A stretch of 64,000 nt of DNA, taken from assembly GCF_003347205.1 (NCBI RefSeq), contig NZ_QQBJ01000010.1:62001-126000 (forward strand), given 5' to 3'. The notes below the pieces were generated by a model, which made no database searches, was not told the DNA's origin, and worked only from the letters and a program-made list of their open reading frames with translations. Of the stretch, positions 36,628-45,958 are shown piece by piece. A program made the position numbers and the translations under genes. Each line of letters starts with the position of its first letter. The stretch's first letter is position 1. The DNA is from Mycolicibacterium moriokaense (GTDB lineage: Bacteria > Actinomycetota > Actinomycetes > Mycobacteriales > Mycobacteriaceae).

Positions 36628-38504
36628 CAGCCGCCCTCGGGAAGTCGGATGGCCAATACGAAGGGTCCGATGTCGGAGACGCTGAACCGGGGATCGTCGA
36701 ACAGCGCCGCGTCCAGCGCCACGTGGTAGCGACGCACGTTGGGCTGGTTGGGATAGACGTCGGCGGCCAGCCGCAGCGTGTAGGTGTCCGACGAGTCGCC
36801 TGCGCCGCCGCGCCGCATCAGGAAAACCGACGGCGGCCGCCACGGCAGCTTGTCGAGTTCGGCGATGAAGTCTTCGGCGCGTTCCAGCGTCGCCCAGCCC
36901 TGGATGGCCGCCGCCCGCTCGTCGAACTGCGCCAGCGGGTTGGCGTAGTGCGAGGTGAGGCCCTGGAAGCCGTAGTAGGGGTAGTAGGACAGGAAGCTGT
37001 AGTCGGCGGTGAGCACCACGGTCTCGTCGCGCGGCCTGCCGGTGACTTCCCGGATCTTGGCGTCGACTTCGGCGTAGTACTTCTCGGCGCCGGGCGGGCG
37101 GCGGTCGGCGCGCTGCCCGTAGCCGTCGGTGTCGGTGTAGGCAACGACGATGTCGGAACGCAGCACGTCGGGGATGTCCTGGGCGAAGGTCATCGCGCCG
37201 ATCGCCCCGATCGCCCCCGCGGCGACGACGACGTGGCGGGCGGTGTCGGTGCGGTTGCGCCGCGCGATCGCGAGGGTGACCTCGATGAAGCCGAATGTGC
37301 CTGCCGCGGTGAGCAGAACGGTCAGCGTGGGCAGCAGCCGGAAGGACAGCAGCGTGGTGCCCGCCAGCGTGGATAGCATCGACAGCACCGACCACGCATA
37401 GACCGCGATCACCCCGAACGCGAGGCCCGCGGCGCGGGTCGAACTGCGCGCCCGCACCACCAGCCAGACGGCGCCGAGCATGCACAGCGCGCCGAGCAGG
37501 GTGAAATCGAGCATGGGGAACGGCAACTGGGCGCCGTCGGGCGGCAGGTAGTGCGTGGCCGTGCCGGAGTCGGCGGGTGAACCGCCGATGGCCGCCGACA
37601 GGTAGGGCAGCCAGCCGATCAGCGCGACCGCGGCCAGGATCGCGGCGATGACGACCAGGCGCAGCAGTGGCTCGGCGCTGCGGCGCACCGCGGCCAATGT
37701 CACCGCCATGGCGGTGACGGTGAACACGGCGTAGGCCAGCAGCAGCGTGTAGAACAACGCGGCGACGCCGAGGAACAGGCCGACGCCGACGACCGCCGCC
37801 CAGCCTCCCGCCCGCTTCCGGCCCCGCAGCCCGGACCAGGCCAGCACAAGCACGGGCGGCAGCAGCACGGTGATGACGGCGGCGTAGGGCTCAGAGGGCG
37901 AGTAGGCCAGGGTCGCGGCCGCGGTGGCGGTCGACACGATCAGCGCGTATTCGAAGCGAATCATGCTCGCCCACAACACGAACGCGAGCACGATCGCGAC
38001 AGCGATCGAGGTGATCGCCCACGGCTTGAACATCTCCCACGCCGGCGTGCCGGTGAGCGCGGCGGCGCGGCCGCCGATCCAGAACCAGCCCGCCGGATAG
38101 AACGGCGGCAGACCCCAGTAGGTCATGTCGTGTAGGGCGGCGGTGTCGGTGAGGCGGGTCAGGTACTCGGTGCGGAACTGCTGGTCGACGGAGATGCCGA
38201 ACAGGTAGAGCTTGGTGGCCCCGAGCGGCATCGCGAGCGTCACCACCGAGAACGCCGACAGGAAAAGCAGCGCGCCCGCGTGCGCAACCAGGCGGCGTCC
38301 GCGCCGCCAGAGCAGGCCGGAGCCGAGCAGGCCTGCCAGACAGACGAATTGGCCGACGGTGGTCAGCGCGTGCAGTTGGTTGGACGAGTTGTAGGCCGGC
38401 CACTGCACATGGGCGATCGCCACCAACGAGACAGCCGAGATTCCGACGGCGACGACGACCGCCACCGCCATCTGGCCGAGCACAGCCAGCGCGCCACGCA
38501 TCAT
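36627..38504 (-). CDS. aftA: Galactan priming arabinofuranosyltransferase AftA
   Basis: GT-C membrane enzyme that adds the first arabinofuranose residues to the galactan chain, creating the primer for EmbA/B. The 625 residues contain about eleven hydrophobic helices and a soluble C-terminal domain with [20 protein letters not shown]. The luminal loop [15 protein letters not shown] is typical of the family. It lies 13 nt after dprE2 and its stop overlaps the embC start by one base, so it belongs to the dprE1-dprE2-aftA-embCAB operon. Confidence 0.95.
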   Translation of the reverse strand: MMRGALAVLGQMAVAVVVAVGISAVSLVAIAHVQWPAYNSSNQLHALTTVGQFVCLAGLLGSGLLWRRGRRLVAHAGALLFLSAFSVVTLAMPLGATKLYLFGISVDQQFRTEYLTRLTDTAALHDMTYWGLPPFYPAGWFWIGGRAAALTGTPAWEMFKPWAITSIAVAIVLAFVLWASMIRFEYALIVSTATAAATLAYSPSEPYAAVITVLLPPVLVLAWSGLRGRKRAGGWAAVVGVGLFLGVAALFYTLLLAYAVFTVTAMAVTLAAVRRSAEPLLRLVVIAAILAAVALIGWLPYLSAAIGGSPADSGTATHYLPPDGAQLPFPMLDFTLLGALCMLGAVWLVVRARSSTRAAGLAFGVIAVYAWSVLSMLSTLAGTTLLSFRLLPTLTVLLTAAGTFGFIEVTLAIARRNRTDTARHVVVAAGAIGAIGAMTFAQDIPDVLRSDIVVAYTDTDGYGQRADRRPPGAEKYYAEVDAKIREVTGRPRDETVVLTADYSFLSYYPYYGFQGLTSHYANPLAQFDERAAAIQGWATLERAEDFIAELDKLPWRPPSVFLMRRGGAGDSSDTYTLRLAADVYPNQPNVRRYHVALDAALFDDPRFSVSDIGPFVLAIRLPEGG

Positions 38505-38517
38505 GACCCGGCGGATC

Positions 38518-39300
38518 TCAGATGGGGAGCTTGCGGAAGACGGCCCGCGGAACGTGCCGCAACACCATCATCACGTACCTGAACGCCCCCGGCGCCCATA
38601 TGAGTTCCTTGCCCTTGGCCGATGCCGTGACCGCCAACTCGGCGACGTCCTCCTTGTCGACGGTGAACGGCGCCTCCTTGGCGCCTGTGGCCTTCCAGTG
38701 TTCGATCGTGGTGGTGGTGCGCACCTGCCCGGGGCGGATCACCAGCACCCGAACGCCGAACTCCCGCAACGCCTCTCCCAGGCCGAGGTAGAAGCCGTCG
38801 AGGCCGGCCTTGGTGGAGCCGTAGACGAAGTTGGAGCGTCTCACTCGTTCGCCCGCGGCCGAGCTCATCGCGATGATCCGCCCGGAGCCCTGCGCGCGCA
38901 TCTTATCGCCGAGCAGCACGCCGACGGAAACGGCGGCGGTGTAGTTGATCTGGGCGATCTGCACGGCCTTGCCCTGGTTCTGCCACAGCTCCTCGGCGTC
39001 GCCGAGCAGGCCGAACGCCACGATCGCGACGTCTACATCACCCCCGGCGAACGCGGCGTCGATCATCGCGGGATGGCTCGCGGTGTCGACACCGTCGAAG
39101 TCGATCCAGTCGACGGACTTCGCGCCCGCGGCCTTCATCTGCGCGATGGCGTCGTCGCGCTTCGGGTGACCGGGAACGTCGGCGAGCACCACTCTGGCGG
39201 CAGCGTTGCGCAGATAGCGCTCGCAGATGGCGAGACCGATCTCGGAGGTCCCGCCGAGCAGCAGGATGGTCTGAGGGTTACCGGTGGCATCAAACACCAT
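38518..39300 (-). CDS. dprE2: Decaprenylphosphoryl-2-keto-ribose reductase DprE2
   Basis: NADH-dependent short-chain dehydrogenase that reduces the keto intermediate from DprE1 to decaprenylphosphoryl arabinose. The Rossmann motif is [16 protein letters not shown] (from about residue 13), and the catalytic Ser-Tyr-Lys site is [10 protein letters not shown] plus YGSTKAG. At 260 residues it is slightly longer than Rv3791; the extra residues lie after RPGQVRT. It starts at the base next to the dprE1 stop, so the two subunits of the epimerase are tightly coupled. Confidence 0.96.
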   Translation of the reverse strand: MVFDATGNPQTILLLGGTSEIGLAICERYLRNAAARVVLADVPGHPKRDDAIAQMKAAGAKSVDWIDFDGVDTASHPAMIDAAFAGGDVDVAIVAFGLLGDAEELWQNQGKAVQIAQINYTAAVSVGVLLGDKMRAQGSGRIIAMSSAAGERVRRSNFVYGSTKAGLDGFYLGLGEALREFGVRVLVIRPGQVRTTTTIEHWKATGAKEAPFTVDKEDVAELAVTASAKGKELIWAPGAFRYVMMVLRHVPRAVFRKLPI

Positions 39301-40683
39301 CTACACAAGCTCCAAACGTCGGGCCATGTCCGAGACGAAGACGCCGTCGGGATCGACCTTGCGCCGCACGGCGATCCACTCGTCGATGCGCGGGTACATG
39401 GCGTGGAACATCGCGGCGGTGGTGCGCGAGTCCTTTGCGGTGTAAAGCCGGCCGCCGAATTCCAGGACGCGGCGGTCGAGTCCGTTGAGGAACTCGTTGA
39501 GGCCGGGCTTGATCGGAAAGTCCACGCAGACATTCCAGCCCGGAATCGGGAAGCTCAGCGGGGCCTGGTTGCCGGGCCCGAACAGCTTGAAGACGTTCAA
39601 GAACGAGTAGTGCCCTGACTTCTGGATGTCGGCGATGATGGCCTTGAACTCGTCGACCGCCTCGGTCGGCACCACGAACTGATACTGGCCGAAACCGGCC
39701 GATCCGAAGGCCCGGTTCCACTCGCCGATCATGTCCAGCGGGTGATAGAACTGCGTGAGGTTCTGCACCTTGCCGCGGTAGGTGCCCGACTTCCGGTACC
39801 AGAGTTCGCCGATCGGCATGAAGGTGTACTTGTTGGCGAGCCCGTTGGGGAAGATGTCGGGCAGCGTGAGCAGTTGCGGTGCATCGAATTTCAGCGGATC
39901 GTGCTGCAGCTTCTCGGGCAGCTGGTCGAGTCGCGCGAGCGAGCCGCGGGAGATCGCGGCTCTGCCCAGTTTCGGCGGTGCGCTGATCGCGTCGAACCAC
40001 GCGCTCGAGTACGTGTAGTTCGACTCACTGCCGTCGCTGTGGAAGGCGATCGTCTCGTCGAGGCTCGAGGTGACGTCGCCGTCGGCGATGAAGTAGGCGG
40101 TCTCGGTCGGGGTCATCGCGATCACGGCGCGCAGGATGATGCCCGTCAACCCGTTGCCGCCGACCGTCGCCCAGAACAACTCGGCCTCGGCGCCGTCGGG
40201 CGTGAGGTGGCGGATCTCGCCGTCGGCGGTCAGCAACTGCATCGACCGCACGTGGTTGCCGAAGCTGCCCGCGCTGTGGTGGTTCTTGCCGTGGATGTCG
40301 CAGGCGATGGCTCCGCCGACGGTCACCTGCCGGGTGCCGGGCAGCACCGGGACCCACAGCCCGAGGGGCAGTGCCGCGCGCATCAGTTGGTCGAGGTTCA
40401 CGCCGGCGTCGACGTCGACCAGGTGGCTTTCGCGGTCGACCGAATGGATCTTGTCCAAGGGAGTCATGTCGATGACCAGACCGCCGCCGTTCTGGGCGTT
40501 GTCTCCGTAGGAGCGGCCGAGTCCCCTGGCGATGACGCCGCGGGTACCGCTGTCGGCGGCTCTCGCTGAGGCCTCCGCGACGCACTTGGCGATCACTTCC
40601 TGATCGGGGGTCGACAGCACCTGGGCCACCGACGGAGCGGTGCGGCCCCAGCCGGTCAGGCGTCGTGAGGTGGTCGCAAACAT
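39301..40683 (-). CDS. dprE1: Decaprenylphosphoryl-ribose oxidase DprE1
   Basis: FAD-dependent oxidase subunit of the epimerase that converts decaprenylphosphoryl ribose to the arabinose form; it is the target of benzothiazinones. The 460-residue protein has the FAD-binding sequence [32 protein letters not shown] and the cysteine targeted by benzothiazinones, C386 in GWNVCVDFP (C387 in M. tuberculosis). The residue is intact. A -10 box directly before the ATG suggests a separate, leaderless transcript starting here. Confidence 0.97.
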   Translation of the reverse strand: MFATTSRRLTGWGRTAPSVAQVLSTPDQEVIAKCVAEASARAADSGTRGVIARGLGRSYGDNAQNGGGLVIDMTPLDKIHSVDRESHLVDVDAGVNLDQLMRAALPLGLWVPVLPGTRQVTVGGAIACDIHGKNHHSAGSFGNHVRSMQLLTADGEIRHLTPDGAEAELFWATVGGNGLTGIILRAVIAMTPTETAYFIADGDVTSSLDETIAFHSDGSESNYTYSSAWFDAISAPPKLGRAAISRGSLARLDQLPEKLQHDPLKFDAPQLLTLPDIFPNGLANKYTFMPIGELWYRKSGTYRGKVQNLTQFYHPLDMIGEWNRAFGSAGFGQYQFVVPTEAVDEFKAIIADIQKSGHYSFLNVFKLFGPGNQAPLSFPIPGWNVCVDFPIKPGLNEFLNGLDRRVLEFGGRLYTAKDSRTTAAMFHAMYPRIDEWIAVRRKVDPDGVFVSDMARRLELV

Positions 40684-40690
40684 CGTGACG

Positions 40691-40696
40691 AGGGTA
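40691..40696 (-). promoter_or_regulatory. Predicted -10 element for dprE1
   Basis: On the minus strand TACCCT lies 7 nt before the dprE1 ATG, inside the 31-nt gap after the GtrA-like gene. Confidence 0.45.
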
Positions 40697-40714
40697 CCGT
40701 GCGGCCGCCGGGGC

Positions 40715-41128
40715 TCACTCCAAGCGGAAGATGACCATCCGCTGCACGATGAAGTTGATCACGGTCGCCGTGCCCTGGGCGATGACGAAAGCGATCAGTA
40801 CTGCGGCTGCCGTGTAGTCCAGCAAGTGCAGAAAGAGATGGTTGAGCCCCACCTGGACGATGAAGGTGGTGATGTAGAGCGCCCAGACCGCGGCCAGTCG
40901 GGCGGTGCTGGGCGGAGCCTGGAACGTCCAGCGCCGGTTCAGCAGGTACGCCGTGGTGGTGCCGGCCATCCACCCGATGATCTTGGCGAGGTCGGGTTGC
41001 ATCCCGCCGATCCGGTACAGCAGGACGTACAGGCCGAAGTCGACCACGGCGGAGAACCCGCCCGTGACGACAAACCGCCATACCTGCGTCGGCAGCGAGA
41101 TGTTCGGCTGCATCGGGGGCTCGGTCAC
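40715..41128 (-). CDS. GtrA-family membrane protein (Rv3789 type)
   Basis: Small four-helix membrane protein of the GtrA family. Its M. tuberculosis counterpart Rv3789, also just upstream of dprE1, was first proposed as a decaprenylphosphoryl-arabinose flippase and later as an anchor for AftA. Four hydrophobic segments are visible, with the family pattern [20 protein letters not shown] at residues 18-37 and LLNRRWTF between helices two and three. The GTG at 41128 is supported by TAGGCT 6 nt upstream. It is the probable first gene of the dprE-aftA-emb cluster. Confidence 0.88.
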   Translation of the reverse strand: MTEPPMQPNISLPTQVWRFVVTGGFSAVVDFGLYVLLYRIGGMQPDLAKIIGWMAGTTTAYLLNRRWTFQAPPSTARLAAVWALYITTFIVQVGLNHLFLHLLDYTAAAVLIAFVIAQGTATVINFIVQRMVIFRLE

Positions 41129-41134
41129 CCGGGC

Positions 41135-41140
41135 AGCCTA
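41135..41140 (-). promoter_or_regulatory. Predicted -10 element for the GtrA-like gene
   Basis: On the minus strand TAGGCT lies 6 nt before the GTG at 41128. No ribosome-binding sequence is present, consistent with a leaderless message. Confidence 0.45.
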
Positions 41141-41150
41141 CTCAGTGCAC

Positions 41151-42761
41151 CTAGAACGGTGCCGGTGTGCCATCGCCCGGCGGGAGGGCGGCGAGCCAGG
41201 CAGCGAGGCTGCGGTCCTGGGGCGCCGGCGGGTACGGCGCCGTCAACCCCTCACGTGGTTGCGGGTCGGTCTCGTTGAGGCGTCGCTCGGCGGCGACGCG
41301 TGCGGCGCGGTCCTCTTCGCGGGTGCGTCGGCGCCGTGGCATGGCCAGCCCGCGGCCCGGCTGATCCTGCGCCTGCGCGGCCGCCGCAATGTCGGCGGCG
41401 GACACGGTCACCGGCGCAGTGGGTCGGCACAGTCGGGGGAACAGCGCGTCGCTGCCCGGTTTGGTGGTGTGGCTCTGCCCGCCGGGGTCAGTCCACTCGA
41501 CGGTACCGTCGGGAAGTTGCTCGTCTAGCCATCGCCCAAATGTTTTGAGCAAGTGATGTTTTCGGCATAGGCACTTCAGGTTTGACGCGCATGTCGGGCC
41601 CACCGGGTAGGCGATCGTGTGGTCGATATCGCAGATGTCTGCGGGCTCTGTGCAGCCCGGGAACCGGCACGTCATATCGCGGCAGCGGACAAACCGGTCC
41701 AGCCGAACCGAGGGCCGATGCCGTGGTTCAGGTGGGGCGTCGCCGGGATGGATCACCAATCGGATCTTCGCGCCGGCGGCCACCTTGGCCGCCAGCAGCG
41801 GCGCCGGCATGATCGCCCCGCCGATGATGACCGCCGGGGCGGTGCGCGCCGGGCCGTTGGGCGCCGGCTGGGCCGCCGCCTCGGCAAGGGTCATCTGCCG
41901 TGCCGGCTTGGTCGGCTTGTCCGGGTCCTGCCCGTCGATCGCCACCGGTGTGTCGTCGGCGAGGCTTTCCCGCTCGGCGATCATGTTCACCACGACGTCG
42001 TTGACCTGCTGTCCGGCCGCGGGGCAGTCGGGATCGCCGCACCCGCACACCAGTCGCTCGGCTTTGTTCGCGATCGCGCCCAGGGCATCGGCGCGACGCT
42101 GATCCATCGTGCGCGGGTCGTTGTCGCACACCGCGCGTGCCATCGCGTCCAGTCGACGATCGAGCACCGCGGCGTCGTGATCGAACAGCACTGCCTCGAT
42201 CGTCGAGCAGCCGTCGCCGTCCGACCACGTCGTGTCCACGTGGCGGCCGCGCGCCGCGCGTTCCATCCGGCGCAGCGCATAGGGGTCGTAGCGATCCACC
42301 CAGTAGTCGATGGCCTGCTCGATCTTGGTCGCCGACAGCGCACCCCACCCGGTGGCCGCCGCGGCCAGTTCGACATCGACCTTCGCGCGCGCCTCGGGTT
42401 CGGTGATCAGCGCGGTGCGGTAGACGACGGTGTTCACCAGCCGCCACCCGATGGACCCGGTGTGGAACACCTCTGCCACCCGGGGCAGCCGTTCCCGCAG
42501 CGCCATCGCCACCAGCAACTGGTGGCTGGCCACGCCCAGTGACACGTTCTGGGCGGCGCCCACCTGAGCGGCCACCGCAGTCCAGTTGTCCATGCACCAC
42601 TGGTCGCGCTCGGCGGAGCCGTCCTGGGCCCACTGACGCTCCAGCACGTCGGCCATCGCCGACAGCCGCCGCGCACAGGCCGCGTTCTCCACCCGCGCCC
42701 ACGCGCCGATCGCCGCCCCGCCGGACGAGGGGCCGGCAGTCGCCACCAACTGATCGAACAT
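41151..42761 (-). CDS. HNH endonuclease, DUF222 (13E12 repeat) family
   Basis: Member of the multicopy actinobacterial family with an N-terminal DUF222 helical domain and a C-terminal HNH nuclease domain, related to the REP13E12 elements of M. tuberculosis. The nuclease signature is CRFPGCTEPADICDIDHT followed by NLKCLCRKHHLLKT. The 536-residue frame is intact. Its biological role is not established; the family behaves like a dispersed, possibly mobile or recombination-linked gene. In M. tuberculosis this interval (Rv3788-Rv3784) holds other genes. I saw no flanking direct or inverted repeats. Confidence 0.88.
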   Translation of the reverse strand: MFDQLVATAGPSSGGAAIGAWARVENAACARRLSAMADVLERQWAQDGSAERDQWCMDNWTAVAAQVGAAQNVSLGVASHQLLVAMALRERLPRVAEVFHTGSIGWRLVNTVVYRTALITEPEARAKVDVELAAAATGWGALSATKIEQAIDYWVDRYDPYALRRMERAARGRHVDTTWSDGDGCSTIEAVLFDHDAAVLDRRLDAMARAVCDNDPRTMDQRRADALGAIANKAERLVCGCGDPDCPAAGQQVNDVVVNMIAERESLADDTPVAIDGQDPDKPTKPARQMTLAEAAAQPAPNGPARTAPAVIIGGAIMPAPLLAAKVAAGAKIRLVIHPGDAPPEPRHRPSVRLDRFVRCRDMTCRFPGCTEPADICDIDHTIAYPVGPTCASNLKCLCRKHHLLKTFGRWLDEQLPDGTVEWTDPGGQSHTTKPGSDALFPRLCRPTAPVTVSAADIAAAAQAQDQPGRGLAMPRRRRTREEDRAARVAAERRLNETDPQPREGLTAPYPPAPQDRSLAAWLAALPPGDGTPAPF

Positions 42762-42768
42762 ACTTGCG

Positions 42769-42774
42769 AATCTA
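42769..42774 (-). promoter_or_regulatory. Predicted -10 element for the HNH gene
   Basis: On the minus strand TAGATT lies 7 nt before the ATG at 42761, which predicts a leaderless transcript. Confidence 0.4.
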
Positions 42775-42853
42775 ATGGCGGCGGGCGACGCGTGCCCCGC
42801 TGAACCTCCAGCTCAGGGCCATCCTGTGGATGAAATTACGACTGTGGATAGCC

Positions 42854-43354
42854 TCAGCGCGAAACGCGTTCGAGGCGTATAAGCGGGATCGTCCGATCGC
42901 CGGCGCGGCCCTCGTAGTCGCCGTATCCGGCGTACATGTCCAGGGCCAGATCCCAGGCGCGATCGCGCGCCGCGGCATCGGTGATCTCGGTCGCGGTGTA
43001 CGTCCCGCTCTTGCTGCCCGCGAGCACCTGCACTTTCGGGTTGGCCGTCAGGTTGCGGTACCAGGCCGGGTGGGACGTCTTGCCGTAGTTCGACGCGATC
43101 AAGATCAGGTGCTCGCCGTCGGTGAGGTAGAGCAGCGGCAGCGTCCGCTGCTGACCGGACTTGGCGCCCGTCGTCGTCAGCAGCATGATCGGCACCGGAT
43201 ACACCGAACTGACCCGCCCGCCGGTGATGCGCAGCAGCGGCGGATCGACCCGCGGCGCGATTCGCTTCATGTACCAGTCGCCCGCGGGCGTTCGCGCGAA
43301 GTTCTCCATCGCGCGCTCGTAGAGGCTCATGCGGCGGCGCTGGTCGGGGCTCAT
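42854..43354 (-). CDS. Ddn-type deazaflavin-dependent nitroreductase family protein
   Basis: Small F420-binding split-barrel protein of the Ddn/FDOR-B type. Typical features are GRVSSVYPVPIMLLTTTGAKSG, RTLPLLYL, the stretch GEHLILIASNYGKTSHPAWY and NLTANPKVQV. Members reduce quinones, and some activate nitroimidazole prodrugs; the substrate here is unknown. I start at ATG 43354 (MSPDQRRRMS), which has AAGG about 9 nt upstream. An ATG at 43375 would add seven residues. Its stop is 92 nt from the HNH gene start and its own start is 64 nt after wzm. Confidence 0.85.
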   Translation of the reverse strand: MSPDQRRRMSLYERAMENFARTPAGDWYMKRIAPRVDPPLLRITGGRVSSVYPVPIMLLTTTGAKSGQQRTLPLLYLTDGEHLILIASNYGKTSHPAWYRNLTANPKVQVLAGSKSGTYTATEITDAAARDRAWDLALDMYAGYGDYEGRAGDRTIPLIRLERVSR

Positions 43355-43418
43355 AGCCGACAACCTTGCCAGCATGTGGCCCGGCGAGCCGTCGAATGCG
43401 CAGCACCGCAGAAGCGGG

Positions 43419-44249
43419 CTACACCCAGTACGGCACGCGGGCCCGGTACTGGCGCATGGCGAGACCCGCGAAGAACCAGCCGATGATGGTCAGCGCCAGC
43501 ACCACCACCCAGTGCCGCAGTTCCTGGTCCGCGCCGAGCAGCGGCGCGCGCACGATGTCGAGGTAGTGCAGCAGCGGGTTGAGCTCGACGATCTTGGCCC
43601 ACCGCCCGGCGCCCTGACGTTCCAGCGTCGCCTCGTTCCAGATGATCGGCGTCATGAAGAACAGCAGTTGGACGAGGCTGAACAGCAGCGGGCCGATGTC
43701 GCGGTAGCGGGTGGCCAGGATGCCGAAGCACAGCGACACCCACACGCAGTTCAGCACGATCAGCCCCAGCGCCGGGATCACCGCGAGGTCGGCCCACGAC
43801 CACGGTTTGGGGAAGATGATCGCGATGATCACGAAGATCACGATGTTGTGCCCGAACAGGATGATCTGCCGCCACACCAGCCGGTAGACGTGCACCGACA
43901 GCGGCGTCGGCAGCTGTTTGATCAGTCCCTCGTTGGCGATGAACACCTCGGAGCCCTCGAGGATGGCCGCGTTGATCAGGTTCCAGATGATCAGACCCAG
44001 CGTCACGTAGGGCAGATGCTCGGACAGCTCGAGGTGAAACAACTTCGAGTACAGCCCGCCCATCGCGACCGCGGTGACGCCGGTGGCGATGGTGATCCAG
44101 AACGGCCCTAGCACCGACCGGCGGTAGCGCTGCTTGATGTCCTGCCAGCCCAGGTGTGCCCAGAGTTCGCGGCGCGCGAAGCCGTCGACCAGATCACGCC
44201 TGGCGCGCGAGATCGTCCGCGACTGTGCGGCCGCGTCGGTGAAAGTCAC
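43419..44249 (-). CDS. wzm: Galactan ABC exporter permease Wzm (Rv3783 type)
   Basis: ABC-2 type permease that, with Wzt, moves lipid-linked galactan across the plasma membrane. The 276-residue protein has an amphipathic N-terminus (RELWAHLGWQDIKQRYRRS), six hydrophobic helices and the family loop FVIIAIIFPKPWSW. Start GTG 44249 overlaps the glfT1 stop in GTGA; the open frame continues further upstream inside glfT1 but without homology. It is the last gene of the DUF6541-bpa-wzt-glfT1-wzm unit. Confidence 0.93.
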   Translation of the reverse strand: MTFTDAAAQSRTISRARRDLVDGFARRELWAHLGWQDIKQRYRRSVLGPFWITIATGVTAVAMGGLYSKLFHLELSEHLPYVTLGLIIWNLINAAILEGSEVFIANEGLIKQLPTPLSVHVYRLVWRQIILFGHNIVIFVIIAIIFPKPWSWADLAVIPALGLIVLNCVWVSLCFGILATRYRDIGPLLFSLVQLLFFMTPIIWNEATLERQGAGRWAKIVELNPLLHYLDIVRAPLLGADQELRHWVVVLALTIIGWFFAGLAMRQYRARVPYWV

Positions 44250-45142
44250 GGCTTCTCGAACCTCTCGCGCCTGCCCAGCCTGCGCAGCCGAACCCACTCG
44301 GCGAGCCCCCGCGGGTCGCGGCGCGACACCAGGAAATACCACCCGAACCGCAGCCACTCCTGCGGAAGCAGCTTGCGCAGACCCGGCTGCGACAGCAGGT
44401 AGCCCCGGTTGCGATAGGTGTAGAACCGCTTGGTCTCGTTGTCGGGGTACTGCGTGTGCATCCGCCCGCCCAGGATCGGCTTGAACTCGTCCGTCCCGCA
44501 CGGATGCAAGTAGATTGCGGTCAAACAGGTTCCGAACGGGAGCCCGGAGCGGAGCAGCCGGCGGTGCAACTCCACCTCGTCGCCGCGCACGAACAGCCGC
44601 AGGTCCGGCACTCCGACCGCCTCGATCGTCGACGCCCGGAACAGCGCCCCGTTGAACAGCGATGCGATCCCGGGCAGCAGGTCACCGCTGCCGTCGGTGC
44701 GCAGTTCACTGGCTCGCCGTCGCCACACCAGTCCGCGGCGCAGCGGGAATGCCAGCCGGTCGGGATCGTCCATGTTGCAGACCATCGGCGAGACCTCGGC
44801 CAGATGGTGCGATTCGGCGCACGCCAGCAGGCCGGCCAGCACGTCGCGGTCCTGTGGACGTCCGTCGTCGTCGGCCAGCCAGACCCAGTCGGCGCCCAGC
44901 GACAGCGCGTGCAGCATGCCGAGCGCGAATCCGCCTGCGCCGCCCAGGTTTCGGCGGGAGCCGAGGTAGGTGGTTGGCACCGGCTGCCCCGTCACCAGAT
45001 CACGCACCCGCTCGTCGGCGTCGTTGTCGACGACGACGATGTGGTCCAGGGCCCGGCTCTGCGTCGTCAGGGCGTCCAGCGATTTGATCAGCTCGTCGGG
45101 CCGCCTGTGTGTGACCACCACTGCGACAACGGTTTCGGTCAC
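44246..45142 (-). CDS. glfT1: Galactofuranosyltransferase GlfT1
   Basis: GT2-family enzyme that transfers the first two galactofuranose residues onto the rhamnosyl-GlcNAc-decaprenyl diphosphate linker. The 298-residue protein opens with VVAVVVTHRRPDELIKSLDAL, has the acceptor-loop sequence NLGGAGGFALGMLHAL and the metal-binding acidic triplet in WVWLADDDGRPQ, and ends with a basic tail. Both ends overlap neighbours by 4 nt (wzt before, wzm after). It matches Rv3782 in length and order. Confidence 0.94.
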   Translation of the reverse strand: MTETVVAVVVTHRRPDELIKSLDALTTQSRALDHIVVVDNDADERVRDLVTGQPVPTTYLGSRRNLGGAGGFALGMLHALSLGADWVWLADDDGRPQDRDVLAGLLACAESHHLAEVSPMVCNMDDPDRLAFPLRRGLVWRRRASELRTDGSGDLLPGIASLFNGALFRASTIEAVGVPDLRLFVRGDEVELHRRLLRSGLPFGTCLTAIYLHPCGTDEFKPILGGRMHTQYPDNETKRFYTYRNRGYLLSQPGLRKLLPQEWLRFGWYFLVSRRDPRGLAEWVRLRRLGRRERFEKP

Positions 45143-45951
45143 CTGAACCCCTCGCGCGCATTCTCTTCGAGCACCTCACGCACGTGGCGCGCGGCGTCCT
45201 CGCCCTCGTAGGCGCGCACGACCTCCTCGATGCCGCCGGTCATCTTGATCGTGCCGTGGTCGATCCACATCGCGGTCTTGCACAGCCGCGCGAGGAACTC
45301 GTTGGAGTGGCTGGCGAAGACCAGGATGCCGGAGCGTTCGACGAGGCTCTGCAGCCGTGTCTGCGCTTTCTTCAGGAACTCGGCGTCGACAGCGCCGATG
45401 CCCTCGTCGAGCAGCAGGATCTCCGGATCGATGCTGGTGACCACGCCCATCGCCAGCCGCACCCGCATGCCGGTGGAGTAGGTGCGCAGCGGCATCGACA
45501 GGTAGTCGCCGAGTTCGGTGAACTCGGCGATCTCGTCGACCTTGGCCACCATCTGCTTGCGGGTCTGCCCCAGGAACAGGCCGCGGATGATGATGTTCTC
45601 GAAGCCCGATATCTCGGGGTCCATGCCGACGCCGAGGTCGAAGATCGGCGCCACCCGGCCCGTCACGGTCGCCACGCCGCGGGTCGGCTCGTAGATCCCC
45701 GAGAGCAGGCGAAGCAGCGTCGACTTGCCCGCGCCGTTGTGGCCGACCAGGCCCACCCGATCGCCGAGTTCCAGCGACATCGTGATGTCGCGCAGGGCCT
45801 CGATCACCACGACATTGGACTCGTTGCGGCCGATCGCGCCGCCCGCCTTGCCGAGGAAGGCCTTCTTCAGGGAGCGCGCCTTGGCGTCGAAGATGGGGAA
45901 CTCCACCCACGCGTCGCGCGTCGAGATATGCGGCGTAGATGACGCAGTCAC
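45139..45951 (-). CDS. wzt: Galactan ABC exporter ATPase Wzt (Rv3781 type)
   Basis: ATP-binding subunit of the galactan exporter. The 270-residue protein has Walker A GHNGAGKST, the ABC signature YSTGMRVRLAMG, Walker B EILLLDEGIG and a switch histidine in FASHSNEF. It lacks the extra C-terminal carbohydrate-binding domain found in some O-antigen Wzt proteins, as does Rv3781. The GTG start lies 7 nt after bpa, with AGG at moderate spacing. Confidence 0.94.
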   Translation of the reverse strand: MTASSTPHISTRDAWVEFPIFDAKARSLKKAFLGKAGGAIGRNESNVVVIEALRDITMSLELGDRVGLVGHNGAGKSTLLRLLSGIYEPTRGVATVTGRVAPIFDLGVGMDPEISGFENIIIRGLFLGQTRKQMVAKVDEIAEFTELGDYLSMPLRTYSTGMRVRLAMGVVTSIDPEILLLDEGIGAVDAEFLKKAQTRLQSLVERSGILVFASHSNEFLARLCKTAMWIDHGTIKMTGGIEEVVRAYEGEDAARHVREVLEENAREGFR

Positions 45952-45958
45952 TAAAGAC

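Noticed and set aside
36628-37485. N-terminal extension of embC into aftA
   Set aside because: The extension is an out-of-frame shadow of aftA (Arg/His/Ala-rich). EmbC homology and the ATG overlapping the aftA stop fix the start at 36627.
44250-44501. N-terminal extension of wzm into glfT1
   Set aside because: The sequence is a shadow of glfT1; the GTGA overlap and permease homology place the start at 44249.
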